The notes under the pieces: generated by a model | Told to the model about the DNA's origin: nothing | Databases searched by the model: none | What the model saw: only the letters and a program-made list of their open reading frames with translations | Source: Deltaproteobacteria bacterium | Lineage (GTDB): Bacteria > Desulfobacterota > Desulfobacteria > Desulfobacterales > Desulfatirhabdiaceae | Direction of reading: 5' to 3' | Length of the DNA stretch: 64,000 nt | Assembly: GCA_016219185.1 (NCBI GenBank) | Contig: JACRBZ010000065.1 | Span: 1 to 64,000 of the forward strand | Shown: positions 27,384-36,330 of the stretch, in pieces | Position numbering within the stretch: the first letter of the stretch is position 1 | Layout of the letters: every line of letters starts with the position of its first letter | Translations under genes and position numbers: made by a program

Positions 27384-29174
27384 ATGGATCATTTGAATTG
27401 TAACATCTGTGAACTGCGATGCCGGCTTACCGAAGGCCATTCCGGCGCCTGCGGGCTTTATGAATTACAGGAAAACCGGATCGTCGAGCGGTTTGCGGAT
27501 CGATACCTGGTTGCCTGTCCCATTTCCATTGAAACCGCACCCATTTTGCACTTCTATCCGGGAACAAAATTTCTTCAAATAACGACCACGGGCTGCAATT
27601 TTAACTGTCCTGGCTGCATTTCCACGGTTCTCGTGCGGGAGATGTTTCCAGACAGCCGGGCGCTTCAACGCCTGACCGTCGAGCAAATCATCGCAAAGGC
27701 TTTTGAAACCCGGTGCGAGGGCATCGTTTTTTTGATGAATGATCCGCTGGCGGCCTTTCCCGGCTTTTTGAAGATCGCTAAGCTGGCGCGTGAAAAGGGC
27801 CTGAAGGTGGGCTGCTCCTCCAATGCCTATTTTACCCCGGAGGCGTTATCACAACTGCTGCCATACCTGGACTTTATCAATATCGGCATGAAGGGGTTTT
27901 CCGATAAAGCATATCATGCTTGCGGCGCCCCGGAAATTCTGCCGGTTCTCAGGAACCTGAAAAGCCTGCACGCTGCAGGCGTTCATGTTGAGATTTCCTG
28001 TATCCTCACCCGCGAAAATCAAACTGAATTATTGGATTTGGCCCTGCATATCGCCGGTGTTTCGCGATGTATTCCGCTCCAGGTGATGCGTTTTCTGCCC
28101 TTTGAGACTGCGTCCATTGCTCTGGAGCCATCCATCCGTGAAGCAGAGAACTTCTGCCGGGACCTTCGCCATATCCTGGATTTTGTTTACCTGTTCAACA
28201 CGCCGGGAAGCGGATACTTGCATACATATTGTCCCCAATGCGGCCACGTTGCCTTGCGTCGCGAATTTTACGGGCCCATGGGTGCAAAGATCCAGATGCC
28301 ACAAAACGACCTGTCGCAGTTTGATCGTTGCCCGGCCTGCGGTCGCGATCTGAATGTGATCGGCCCGGTAGCGCCATCAGCCTATCAGGAAGGAGATTTC
28401 GAAGGCGGTTATCCCCTTACCCGCGCCATGGAAATGGTGGAAGCCATGCTCATTACCATGGGGGTCACCCGAAAAGCGGTGGTGGTACGCGCCTGGGAGG
28501 ATGTCCTTCAAAATGGCGGATTAAATAAACTGCACCAGAGCATTCAGCATCCCCGGAAATATATCGAAGCGATCCGCTATTTCGGCAAAATGGCGGATGC
28601 CGGCGATCGGGCTGAAGCCCTGGCCGGATATCTTGAAGAGCGCCTGGCCCGCATCGAAATCGCGCTGGCACCGGTAACCCGTCGGCCAAGGGTCTATTAT
28701 GCCATGGGGAAACCCTTATTCTATATCAACGGCGGCCGCCTGGAAAATCAACTGGTGGAAACGGCAGGCGGCATCAGTGTGAACCGGGAACTTCCGGACG
28801 GAGGCCGACCCGGCCGCACACTGAACGTTTCCGCTCTCAATCGGTTGAATCCGGAGGTGATCTTTATTTCTGCGTTCATTTCCAATTCTGTGGAAGATTT
28901 TTACACCGAATGCCTGCAGCGCGGTATCCAGGTTGCGGCGGTAGAGAATCGGAAAATTTTTACCCACCCTTCTCCGGGCTGGGATTTCGGCAGTCCGCGC
29001 TGGATACTCGGCCTGATGTATATCGCATCCATCCTCCATCCCGATCGATGCACCTTCAATACCAAGGATGAGGCCGATGCGTTTTATCGCAATTTTTATG
29101 GAATCCCTTTTGACCCGCTCGATACTAACCGTTCTTTCAGCAAACCCGATCGCCACTGGCGATGGCCGGAATAG
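27384..29174 (+). CDS. Radical SAM protein fused to a binding-protein-like C-terminal lobe (cluster 2)
   Basis: 596 residues from the ATG at 27384 (TGAGGAAATAACA upstream). Same architecture as the cluster 1 protein: CNICELRC and GACGLYELQENR at the N-terminus, radical SAM motif CNFNCPGC near residue 72, zinc-ribbon pairs CPQCG (near 285) and CPAC (near 318), and from about residue 432 the PBP-like lobe (RPRVYYAMGKPLFY, VETAGGISVNRELPD, NPEVIFISAFI, AAVENRKIFTHPSP, LGLMYIASILHPD). No signal peptide. Cluster 2 has no free binding protein, which leaves this fusion as the only ligand-binding lobe beside its transporter. Function unknown. Confidence 0.85.
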   Translation: MDHLNCNICELRCRLTEGHSGACGLYELQENRIVERFADRYLVACPISIETAPILHFYPGTKFLQITTTGCNFNCPGCISTVLVREMFPDSRALQRLTVEQIIAKAFETRCEGIVFLMNDPLAAFPGFLKIAKLAREKGLKVGCSSNAYFTPEALSQLLPYLDFINIGMKGFSDKAYHACGAPEILPVLRNLKSLHAAGVHVEISCILTRENQTELLDLALHIAGVSRCIPLQVMRFLPFETASIALEPSIREAENFCRDLRHILDFVYLFNTPGSGYLHTYCPQCGHVALRREFYGPMGAKIQMPQNDLSQFDRCPACGRDLNVIGPVAPSAYQEGDFEGGYPLTRAMEMVEAMLITMGVTRKAVVVRAWEDVLQNGGLNKLHQSIQHPRKYIEAIRYFGKMADAGDRAEALAGYLEERLARIEIALAPVTRRPRVYYAMGKPLFYINGGRLENQLVETAGGISVNRELPDGGRPGRTLNVSALNRLNPEVIFISAFISNSVEDFYTECLQRGIQVAAVENRKIFTHPSPGWDFGSPRWILGLMYIASILHPDRCTFNTKDEADAFYRNFYGIPFDPLDTNRSFSKPDRHWRWPE

Positions 29175-29200
29175 GGCCGAAAAGACGTTTTGGACAAGAG
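29161..29200 (+). repeat. Short repeat at the radical SAM 3' end, copy 2
   Basis: Partner of 23032-23070; covers the stop codon and first bases after the intact radical SAM gene. Confidence 0.55.
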
Positions 29201-29254
29201 CCGCGACAGAGAATCCATCAGTGAAAAACAGCTATTTTGGAAAGGAAGATCTTT

Positions 29255-31525
29255 ATGAAGTACCAAGCAAAAAAAATCATCGGCACGGTTTTACTTGTAG
29301 CGGCTTTGAACATGGGATCGTCTGCTGCCATCATGGCCGAAGATCCTGAAAACAATCAAACGCCGCCTTGGCAATTGGAACCGATCACCGTGTATGATAC
29401 GACAACCGACACTATCGATGCTTTTGTAGCGCCCCTTGACGTCTTGGCTCCATCAAACCAGGAGAGCTTTACTAAAAAAAGCATCGAGACGTTTGGCAGG
29501 CAAGGCAATATCAACGTGTTTAAGGTAGTTGAGATGGCGCCGTCGGTCAATTACACCGCTGTCGATGCGTTGGGTACCAACGAAAACGGGTTTCACGACT
29601 CTATCCGGATAAGAGGCAAAAAGCAGACAGGACCGGGCGGTGTCAAATCCTATGACGGTGTACCGATAAGCGGTAATCCCGGCGGCGGAAAAACGATATT
29701 TGACATGGAAAACATTGCAAGCGTGGATTTGTATAAAGGCTATATCCCTGTAGATAAGGGGCTGGGTTTTTCAAATCTTGTCGGCAAGGTGGATCTGAAT
29801 ATCAAAAGACCGGAACATGCATTGGGTGCAGATCTGTCCCAGACAATCGGTAGCGACAATCTCTTTAGAACTTTTTTGCGTCTTGATACGGGTGACATCG
29901 GCAACGTATCCGCCTTTGGTTCTTTTTCCGATACGATAAGCAATAAATACAAAGGCGAAGGCGATCTTAAACGAACAAATGAATCCATGGGGGTCGTGAG
30001 CAAGCCGAACAACAATATTAAAACAGAGCTTTTTGTCACACACAATAGTGAATACCAACACAACTATTATAACCTGACATATGCCGAAACGCAGAATTTG
30101 GGACAAAACTTCAACAAGGACTTTAACACCAATCCGACCAGTGCTAATTACTACGGCTATAACAAGCAAAATTTTGAAGACACGGCCCTTCTCGCAAATA
30201 TAGAAGATGCGATATCCCCTGACTCCAAAATCTCTCTCAAGCCTTATTATCTGGGTGATAACGGCGAGTATTCGTATGCATCGGGAACCAATGTCATCAA
30301 GTGGGACATCAACCATGAGTTGTTCGGTGCAGTCTTGAAATACGAAAAAAGTTTTTCAAAAGAGCTGAACACGGAACTGGGATATTGGGCACATAGACAG
30401 CTCCCGCCTGGACCTCCGGGGGATCAAAAGAAATACACAGTCGGTCCAAACGGCCTGACGTTTGCCGGATATGCAGTGCTTGCCGATAACGACTATCATG
30501 ATTTTCAGTCACCGTTTACTGCGGTAAAAGGCCAGATGAGCAATTTTGTCTATTCTGCGGGAGTTAGATATCTGGACTTCAAGTTAGGGGCGCTAAAAAG
30601 CTACACCAATGGCACAAACGCCGCGACAAACCAGGACTACGATACGGCAATTGCAAACGGCAAACTGGATCCGTGGGCGAGCGTGGATTCAAAAGATTTC
30701 AAAGAGTGGCTGCCGAGCGCTTATCTTGGCTACAACATGAGCAAAGATGCGACACTCTATGTTGATTATACAAGAACATACGGCTTGGATGTCAATCTCT
30801 TTCCCACGTATGTTCAACAGAGAGCCAGTTTTGTTTCAAAAGGCGTAACACTTCAAAGTCTGTGGGATGAACTGGACCTGGAGACAGCGGACAATTTTGA
30901 TCTTGGGCTTAAATACAAAATCGGCGACATCTGCATAAATCCAAATACCTTTGTCTCTGTTGTCAAAAACAAACAGGCAAGGATTTATGATTCTTCGTAC
31001 AACGTCACGTACCCATACAATGCGGCGGACGCCATGGCGTATGGCGCCGAGATAGCAGCTTTCGGCGCAATTTCTAAAGAGATGGACTTTTTGGTGGGGC
31101 TATCCTACAATAAATACTATTTTACACAAGATTTGACAACGGCGTCCAATACCACTATCCCATCAAGCGACAATCAGGTGCCTGATGCGCCGATGTATAT
31201 GGCAAAAGCGGCTTTAACATATAAAATATTTGATTTTGCGCTGACGCCATCCGCTAGATACATGTCCGAGAGATACGGTGATGTGCTGAATCAAGAAAAA
31301 ATAGGCGATGCCACAATCGTGGATTTTGATATTTCATACGAGATCAAAAAGATATTTGGCGCAAAATTCGTGGAATTTCGCATTACCGCTACAAACCTGT
31401 TTAATCAAAAATATATCTCCGCAATCAATACGGCAGATGACGCCTTGGCGGTGACAAACACCGCGGCAACATACCAAACCGGCGCTCCTGTTGGGGTGTA
31501 TGCCAATGTGAGTCTTAAGTTTTAG
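29255..31525 (+). CDS. TonB-dependent outer membrane receptor (cluster 2)
   Basis: 756 residues from the ATG at 29255 (GGAAAGGAAG upstream; the frame extends to a TTG at 29237). Signal peptide about residues 1-29 (ending AAIMAE), a TonB-box-like EPITVYDT near 40, a plug domain (SIRIRGKKQTGPGGVKSYDG, VDLYKGYIPVDKG, LVGKVDLNIKRPE) and a barrel ending SLKF. It is not a close relative of the cluster 1 receptor. The gene is visibly more A/T-rich in codon choice than its neighbours (many AAA, GAT, TTT, ATA codons), suggesting later acquisition. It lies downstream of the methyltransferase-radical SAM pair and upstream of modC. Confidence 0.92.
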   Translation: MKYQAKKIIGTVLLVAALNMGSSAAIMAEDPENNQTPPWQLEPITVYDTTTDTIDAFVAPLDVLAPSNQESFTKKSIETFGRQGNINVFKVVEMAPSVNYTAVDALGTNENGFHDSIRIRGKKQTGPGGVKSYDGVPISGNPGGGKTIFDMENIASVDLYKGYIPVDKGLGFSNLVGKVDLNIKRPEHALGADLSQTIGSDNLFRTFLRLDTGDIGNVSAFGSFSDTISNKYKGEGDLKRTNESMGVVSKPNNNIKTELFVTHNSEYQHNYYNLTYAETQNLGQNFNKDFNTNPTSANYYGYNKQNFEDTALLANIEDAISPDSKISLKPYYLGDNGEYSYASGTNVIKWDINHELFGAVLKYEKSFSKELNTELGYWAHRQLPPGPPGDQKKYTVGPNGLTFAGYAVLADNDYHDFQSPFTAVKGQMSNFVYSAGVRYLDFKLGALKSYTNGTNAATNQDYDTAIANGKLDPWASVDSKDFKEWLPSAYLGYNMSKDATLYVDYTRTYGLDVNLFPTYVQQRASFVSKGVTLQSLWDELDLETADNFDLGLKYKIGDICINPNTFVSVVKNKQARIYDSSYNVTYPYNAADAMAYGAEIAAFGAISKEMDFLVGLSYNKYYFTQDLTTASNTTIPSSDNQVPDAPMYMAKAALTYKIFDFALTPSARYMSERYGDVLNQEKIGDATIVDFDISYEIKKIFGAKFVEFRITATNLFNQKYISAINTADDALAVTNTAATYQTGAPVGVYANVSLKF

Positions 31526-31588
31526 GCATAAAGGTGATGCGAGAAACCATTTTTTCCCCCCTGATTCCATGAAGCGTCCAATGAAGGA

Positions 31589-32521
31589 ATGTCGGTCTTG
31601 ATCGAACTTGATTTTAAAAAGAACTTGTTGGGCTCGGAAGGCCCTTTTGAGCTGAGTGCCCAAATAACAATTGAAAGGAAAGAAATAGCCGTGCTATCCG
31701 GAGCATCCGGGGCCGGGAAAACAACGATGTTGCGGTTGTTGGCCGGGCTGGATCAACCGGATGAGGGATTCATAAAGGTGGAAGGCGCAACCTGGTTCGA
31801 CAGAGATGCCCGGATTCATATGTCTCCTCAGAAGCGCAGCACCGGATTTGTTTTTCAGAACTATGCATTGTTCCCGACCATGACTGTGCGAAGGAACCTG
31901 GAATATGCCGCTTCGGACCGAAATGATCCGGATATTGATAAGCTTATGAAAATGGTGGGACTTGAAGAACTTCAGAATCGCTACCCGGAAAGGCTGTCGG
32001 GAGGCCAGCAGCAGCGGGTTGCTCTGGCCAGAGCCCTGGTCCGGCGGCCGAAGATCCTTCTTCTGGACGAGCCTTTGTCAGCCCTGGATCCGGCCATGAG
32101 AGAAAAGCTTCAGGATGAAATCCTCCTGCTTCATAAAGCACTGGATCTAACCATTCTGCTGGTTTCCCACGATGCAAACGAGATCAAGCGATTGGCCACC
32201 AAAATCCTGCTGATTGACAGGGGATCTGTCAAGGCACTGGAGACATGGCCTGAAGATCCGGAATACTGGGGCGCTTTTCCGGGTTCTGTTATTTCAGGAA
32301 GAATCGTCAAAATGCGCCGGATTCCCTCAGCATGGTCCATGCTCATTGAAGCTGGCTCCGATCTGGTGGAAACGATCATCCGGGATGAGGATTTGATCGA
32401 AAGACACCAAGGTCAGGCGGAAGATTTTTTAAATGAGATGAAAACGCCGGCCGAAATCAATCCCAAAACTGCCGCCAGGGCCATGGCTCTATCGAACTCT
32501 CCCGAGAAAACCGCATTGTAG
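31589..32521 (+). CDS. modC: Molybdate ABC transporter ATPase, C-terminus altered
   Basis: 310 residues. Walker [20 protein letters not shown] near residue 37, Q-loop [14 protein letters not shown], signature [15 protein letters not shown], Walker [13 protein letters not shown], and switch His in VSHDANE are all typical of ModC. A TOBE-like segment starts near 235 (SGRIVKMRR) but the end of the usual domain is missing; the last 36 or so residues are encoded by DNA antisense to the 3' end of modB (overlap 32413-32521). The gene is on the plus strand just after the TonB receptor, whereas the neighbouring modB and modA are on the minus strand, so this is a rearranged mod locus. Confidence 0.85.
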   Translation: MSVLIELDFKKNLLGSEGPFELSAQITIERKEIAVLSGASGAGKTTMLRLLAGLDQPDEGFIKVEGATWFDRDARIHMSPQKRSTGFVFQNYALFPTMTVRRNLEYAASDRNDPDIDKLMKMVGLEELQNRYPERLSGGQQQRVALARALVRRPKILLLDEPLSALDPAMREKLQDEILLLHKALDLTILLVSHDANEIKRLATKILLIDRGSVKALETWPEDPEYWGAFPGSVISGRIVKMRRIPSAWSMLIEAGSDLVETIIRDEDLIERHQGQAEDFLNEMKTPAEINPKTAARAMALSNSPEKTAL

Positions 32522-33120
32522 ATCTCCAGAGACAGCGTGTTGGTTTTCCCCACGATGTTGCCACCCAACATCAGTGTCATGCCGACTTCGCCCAAAGACC
32601 TGCCGAAGGCCAGGGAGAGGCCGCTGATGATGGTTCTTTTAATGCTTGGCAGAACCACATGAAAGAAAGTCTGCCATTCGGATTTGCCAAGGGTGTACGA
32701 GGCCTCCATCAGGCTAAGCGCGGTTCCCTGGATGGCTGCCTGAACGGGCTTGACGATCAATGGCAGACCGGCGATAAAGGATGCGATGACCACGCCCCAG
32801 AACGTGAAAATGATCCGTACGCCCAGAAAATGGTCCAGAAGAACTCCGACAGGCCCTCCCTTGCCCAGGATCAGGAGCAACAAAAACCCCAGGGCGATGG
32901 GAGGAAAAACCAGGGGAAGGGTAATAACCAGGTCTGTCGCCGAGCGTAGCGGGGATGGTTTTTGGCTCAAGTATTTTGCGAGCAATACGCCGAACACGAG
33001 TTGCAGCAGCGTGGTGACAGCCGTAACCTTGGCTGTAAAGAACAGTGGAAAAAGGAATCTGTCGTCCTTGAAATAATCCCAGATGAATCCGGTCATTCTA
33101 AATCCCGATGGATGGATCAT
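32413..33120 (-). CDS. modB: Molybdate ABC transporter permease (first copy)
   Basis: 235 residues from the ATG at 33120; an ATG at 33096 (MTGFIWDYF) is an alternative start and neither has a strong ribosome site. Five or six membrane helices and the ModB coupling loop EASYTLGKSEWQTFFHVVLP near residues 140-159, then SLAFGRSLGEVGMTLMLGGN. It forms the inner-membrane channel. Downstream of modA and the DUF364 gene on the minus strand. Its 3' end overlaps the modC frame tail to tail by 109 bases. Confidence 0.9.
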   Translation of the reverse strand: MIHPSGFRMTGFIWDYFKDDRFLFPLFFTAKVTAVTTLLQLVFGVLLAKYLSQKPSPLRSATDLVITLPLVFPPIALGFLLLLILGKGGPVGVLLDHFLGVRIIFTFWGVVIASFIAGLPLIVKPVQAAIQGTALSLMEASYTLGKSEWQTFFHVVLPSIKRTIISGLSLAFGRSLGEVGMTLMLGGNIVGKTNTLSLEIYNAVFSGEFDRAMALAAVLGLISAGVFISFKKSSA

Positions 33121-33214
33121 AAACGATACCGTTGGATGGATGCGAATAAAAATCCCTCTCGGAAACCTCCCTCTTCCGTCATCGGGTCGAGCATTTCAAC
33201 AGGTAACGGCCGAT

Positions 33215-33967
33215 TTATTTGATACCTGCCTTTTTCAAAATTTCTTTGGTTTCATGATCCGTGGACATGAAATCCAAAAACTGCGTGATCTCGGGTTTGT
33301 TTTCAAATCCTTTTAGTACACCGATCACCAGGTGAATGGGGCTGTATCGGGTTTTATCAACCTCCATCCATCCTCCGATCTCATCTTTGATGTAGATGGC
33401 ATCAGTGATGTTGATGAAACCAGCTTCGGCATCCTTGCTCATGAGATAGGACGAGACCTGAGGCACGGTGGCGACCGTTACGATTTTGTTCTGGATTTTT
33501 TCGTAGAGGCCGGAATTTTGCAGAAACTCGAATGCGGCTTTGCCGTAGATGGCCTGTTTGGCATCGGGTATGGCGATTTTTTGAATTTCCGGTTTATTTA
33601 GATCCTCTACAGACTCCAACTTGACATTCTTGCCGTATGCCAGCACCAAGAGACCCTGGCCGAGTTCCTTGAAGTCGGCGAATTCCAGGCCAGAGGATTT
33701 CAGAAATAAAAGCTCCCCAACAATAATGCCAATACTTCCAGAGGCCTTGGCCTGCATAACGATCTGGCCCATATGTCCATAGAGTTGATCGACTTTCTGG
33801 CCGGTCTTTTGTTCATAGCCTTTCAGGACGCCTTCCAGCATCCGCTTGTAGCCTGCGCCTGCACCCAGTGTCAAAGTATCGGCCGAGACGACTGAAGCCA
33901 AAAAGAAAAAAGCCGAAACACAGATCATGATTCTTTGCAAAGTCAATCTTCTTTTCGTCATTTTCAT
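33215..33967 (-). CDS. modA: Molybdate/tungstate-type periplasmic binding protein (first copy)
   Basis: 250 residues with a signal peptide ending near VVSADT. It follows the ModA order: TLTLGAGAGYKRMLEGVL at the ligand pocket, LEDLNKPEIQKIAIPD-like segment (here SVEDLNKPEIQKIAIPDAKQ), YGKAAFEFLQNSGLYEKI, and VSSYLMSKDAEAGFINITDA. The pocket start differs from the second copy (AAISLKNAF), so the two proteins may prefer different oxyanions or affinities. Between DUF364 and modB genes in one operon. Confidence 0.88.
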   Translation of the reverse strand: MKMTKRRLTLQRIMICVSAFFFLASVVSADTLTLGAGAGYKRMLEGVLKGYEQKTGQKVDQLYGHMGQIVMQAKASGSIGIIVGELLFLKSSGLEFADFKELGQGLLVLAYGKNVKLESVEDLNKPEIQKIAIPDAKQAIYGKAAFEFLQNSGLYEKIQNKIVTVATVPQVSSYLMSKDAEAGFINITDAIYIKDEIGGWMEVDKTRYSPIHLVIGVLKGFENKPEITQFLDFMSTDHETKEILKKAGIK

Positions 33968-34009
33968 CCTTTGTCTTCAACGTCACGATTGATCCAAAAT
34001 CCACGCATT

Positions 34010-34732
34010 TCAAGATCCGTAAGGGCAGTATCTGTTCAGGCCCAACAAAACGGCCGGTCCGGCGATGGAGACGCCGAAGAAAAGGGTGGGTTTGCTGGTC
34101 AGTAGTTCATCGACGGTTCCATTGACGACTGTGCTTCCGGTTACCAAAGCGAGGTCACACCACGCGATGTTCTTTTGCGTCTGCTCCGGCCCCTGGATCA
34201 GAACACCGAATTTCGTTTGTCCGATATTGTCTTCATCAAGATCCATGACCCGCAGGGGGAAAGTCTTGGCCAATGCTTGAGCCATGCGTGGCTGAAAGCC
34301 GATCATGGCCACCCGCGGACTGCCAAAATTCTCCTGGACGTGCTTGACCAGATCCAAGGCACAAAGAGGCGGTGAATCGTCTTTACAATGAATGGTTTTT
34401 TCGATCAAACCCAAATGGCGCATCAAGGCATTGAGTGCGGCGATGAAAACCGCCCGGCTACGGTTATCGGTCAATTGCTGGAGGGCCACATCTTTCAATG
34501 TGCCGGAATAGTTGCCGGGGGTGTCCGTAAAAGCCTGTCCCCGGCTGCCCAGGATTTCCGCATCCAATAACCGCTCGCGACCCTTGACCAGCGGATAATC
34601 ACGGTCTTCGGGATTTCCGATGGCATCTTCCGGAGTCAGGTCGCGAACGCGTACCCGGATTGAAACCGCCCCAAGTTGATTTTCCTCGATCAGATCGAGG
34701 AACTTCGTTTTCATTCTGCTGAAAGCATCCAT
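34010..34732 (-). CDS. DUF364-type putative metal-chelation protein next to modAB
   Basis: 240 residues from the ATG at 34732 (GCGAGG upstream; the frame is open to a TTG at 34744). The C-terminal Rossmann-like part matches DUF364: RVAMIGFQPRMAQALAKTFP, WCDLALVTGSTVVNGTVDEL, PTLFFGVSIAGPAVLLGLN. It is the first gene of a minus-strand operon with modA and modB, behind a promoter that shares 17 bases with that of cluster 1. Cysteines at CKDDSPPLC and near the end could bind metal. Role unknown; a cytoplasmic Mo/W carrier is one possibility. Confidence 0.75.
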   Translation of the reverse strand: MDAFSRMKTKFLDLIEENQLGAVSIRVRVRDLTPEDAIGNPEDRDYPLVKGRERLLDAEILGSRGQAFTDTPGNYSGTLKDVALQQLTDNRSRAVFIAALNALMRHLGLIEKTIHCKDDSPPLCALDLVKHVQENFGSPRVAMIGFQPRMAQALAKTFPLRVMDLDEDNIGQTKFGVLIQGPEQTQKNIAWCDLALVTGSTVVNGTVDELLTSKPTLFFGVSIAGPAVLLGLNRYCPYGS

Positions 34733-34765
34733 AAAGCCTCGCAAGTGATAAATTCATGGTTGCAA

Positions 34766-34796
34766 AACTTACAATCTAGTTTTATAAATGTCAATA
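34766..34796 (-). promoter_or_regulatory. Promoter of the DUF364-modA-modB operon with the 17-base shared motif
   Basis: On the minus strand: TTGACA (34794-34789), 17-base spacer, TAAGTT (34771-34766, weak). TATTGACATTTATAAAA is identical to 7365-7381. The direct repeat ACATTTAT occurs twice here. It lies in the divergent region shared with modA copy 2. Confidence 0.55.
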
Positions 34797-34863
34797 AATG
34801 TTTATAGACGACATTCGACGCGGGTGTGCCATAAATATCAATTGGACATGAAAGGAGAAATAA

Positions 34864-35640
34864 ATGCTCAAAAAAACGTTGTTATGGGCCGTGGGATGCC
34901 TGATGGTTCTGACTGCGGCGGGAAGCGTTAACGCGCAAGCTTCAAAAGAAATCACGGTCTCGGCGGCCATCAGTCTAAAAAATGCGTTTGAGGAAATCGG
35001 AACCCTGTTTGAATCCCGGAATAAAGGGGTAAAAGTCGTTTTCAATTTTGGTGCTTCCGGAGACCTAGTCAAACAGATCGAGGGCGGCGCGCCGGTGGAT
35101 GTTTTTGCCTCAGCAGCTCAGAAGGATATGGACCAGATCGAGCAAAAAGGACTGATCGACAGCTTCACACGGTTCAATTTTGTTAAAAATACGGTTGTTC
35201 TGATTCAATCCTTATCTTCAACCCTTGAGATCAAGGGATTCGAAGACTTGCTGAAACCTGAAGTCAAAATGATTTCAATCGGCAATCCGCAAACCGTTCC
35301 CGCGGGCAAATATGCCCAGGAAGTATTCACGCGTTTAAAGGTATGGGATGGCATCAGCCATAAACTGGTTCTTGCGGAAAATGTCCGGCAGGTTCTTGAC
35401 TATGTGACAAAAAACGAAGTGGATGCCGGTGTAGTGTATGCAACGGATGCCGCTGTCCAGACCGGTAAGATTAAAATTGTGGCAACAGCACCTTCAGAAA
35501 GCCATAAACCCGTTGTTTATCCGGTCGCGGTGCTGAAAGGCTCGAAAAATGAAGCTCTGGCAAAGGCTTTCGTCGCAATGCTGAAAGCCGATGAGGGAAT
35601 GAATATTCTTAAGAAATACGGGTTTGAAAGCGCCCGGTAG
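34864..35640 (+). CDS. modA: Molybdate-binding periplasmic protein (second copy)
   Basis: 258 residues with GAAAGGAG upstream and a signal peptide ending near VNAQA. Canonical ModA pocket motif VSAAISLKNAFEEIG near residue 29, then FNFGASGDLVKQIEGGAPVDVFASA, SIGNPQTVPAGKYAQEV, and VDAGVVYATDA. It captures molybdate in the periplasm and hands it to ModB. Forms an operon with the modB that follows, but no modC follows these two genes; they may use the ATPase encoded at 31589 or one elsewhere. Confidence 0.95.
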   Translation: MLKKTLLWAVGCLMVLTAAGSVNAQASKEITVSAAISLKNAFEEIGTLFESRNKGVKVVFNFGASGDLVKQIEGGAPVDVFASAAQKDMDQIEQKGLIDSFTRFNFVKNTVVLIQSLSSTLEIKGFEDLLKPEVKMISIGNPQTVPAGKYAQEVFTRLKVWDGISHKLVLAENVRQVLDYVTKNEVDAGVVYATDAAVQTGKIKIVATAPSESHKPVVYPVAVLKGSKNEALAKAFVAMLKADEGMNILKKYGFESAR

Positions 35641-35651
35641 GCATATTGCTC

Positions 35652-36314
35652 ATGGACAGCTCAACTTTTTTTTCACTGCGGCTTTCCCTTCAGGTGGCGG
35701 TTGCAGCCACGGCTCTGATGGTGCTGTTCGGCATTCCCGTTTCCTATTTTCTGGCCAGAAAAAAATTCAGGGGCAGGGAAATCATCGATATGCTCCTGAC
35801 GCTGCCGCTGGTTCTGCCGCCCACGGTTACCGGCTATTATCTGATTATCCTCTTCGGCCGCAGCGGGTATATCGGAAGGCCCATCTATCAGTGGACCGGT
35901 TGGAGCATCATGTTCACGTGGTATGCAGCGGCACTGGCCGCATTTGTCGTGGCAATCCCGCTTTTGATAAAAACCGCCAGGGCCGCCATCGAATCCGTGG
36001 ACAAAAATATCATCCAGGCATCCAGCGCACTGGGGCATTCCGAATTTCAAACCGCCGTGTATATTGTCCTGCCGCTGGCCAGGAAGGGAATTCTGGCCGG
36101 CGTCATTCTCTCTTTTGCCCGCGCGCTGGGGGAATTCGGCGCAACGCTGATGATTGCGGGAAACATTCCCGGCAAAACCAATACCATGCCGCTGGCGATC
36201 TACACCAGCGCAGGCAGCGGAGATTGGTCAAAAGCCAACATGATGGTGATTTCCCTTACCGTATTGTCCGCAATTGCGCTCTATCTTGCGAACAAATACA
36301 GTAAGGGTCCTTGA
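35652..36314 (+). CDS. modB: Molybdate ABC transporter permease (second copy)
   Basis: 220 residues from the ATG at 35652 (a TTG at 35646 is possible). Five membrane helices, LLTLPLVLPPTVTGYYLIILF, the coupling loop IQASSALGHSEFQTAVYIVLP and SFARALGEFGATLMIAGNIPG are diagnostic for ModB. Ends 16 bases before the convergent formate dehydrogenase gene. Relative to the first copy it is shorter at the N-terminus. Confidence 0.95.
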   Translation: MDSSTFFSLRLSLQVAVAATALMVLFGIPVSYFLARKKFRGREIIDMLLTLPLVLPPTVTGYYLIILFGRSGYIGRPIYQWTGWSIMFTWYAAALAAFVVAIPLLIKTARAAIESVDKNIIQASSALGHSEFQTAVYIVLPLARKGILAGVILSFARALGEFGATLMIAGNIPGKTNTMPLAIYTSAGSGDWSKANMMVISLTVLSAIALYLANKYSKGP

Positions 36315-36330
36315 GATGACAGGCGCCTCT

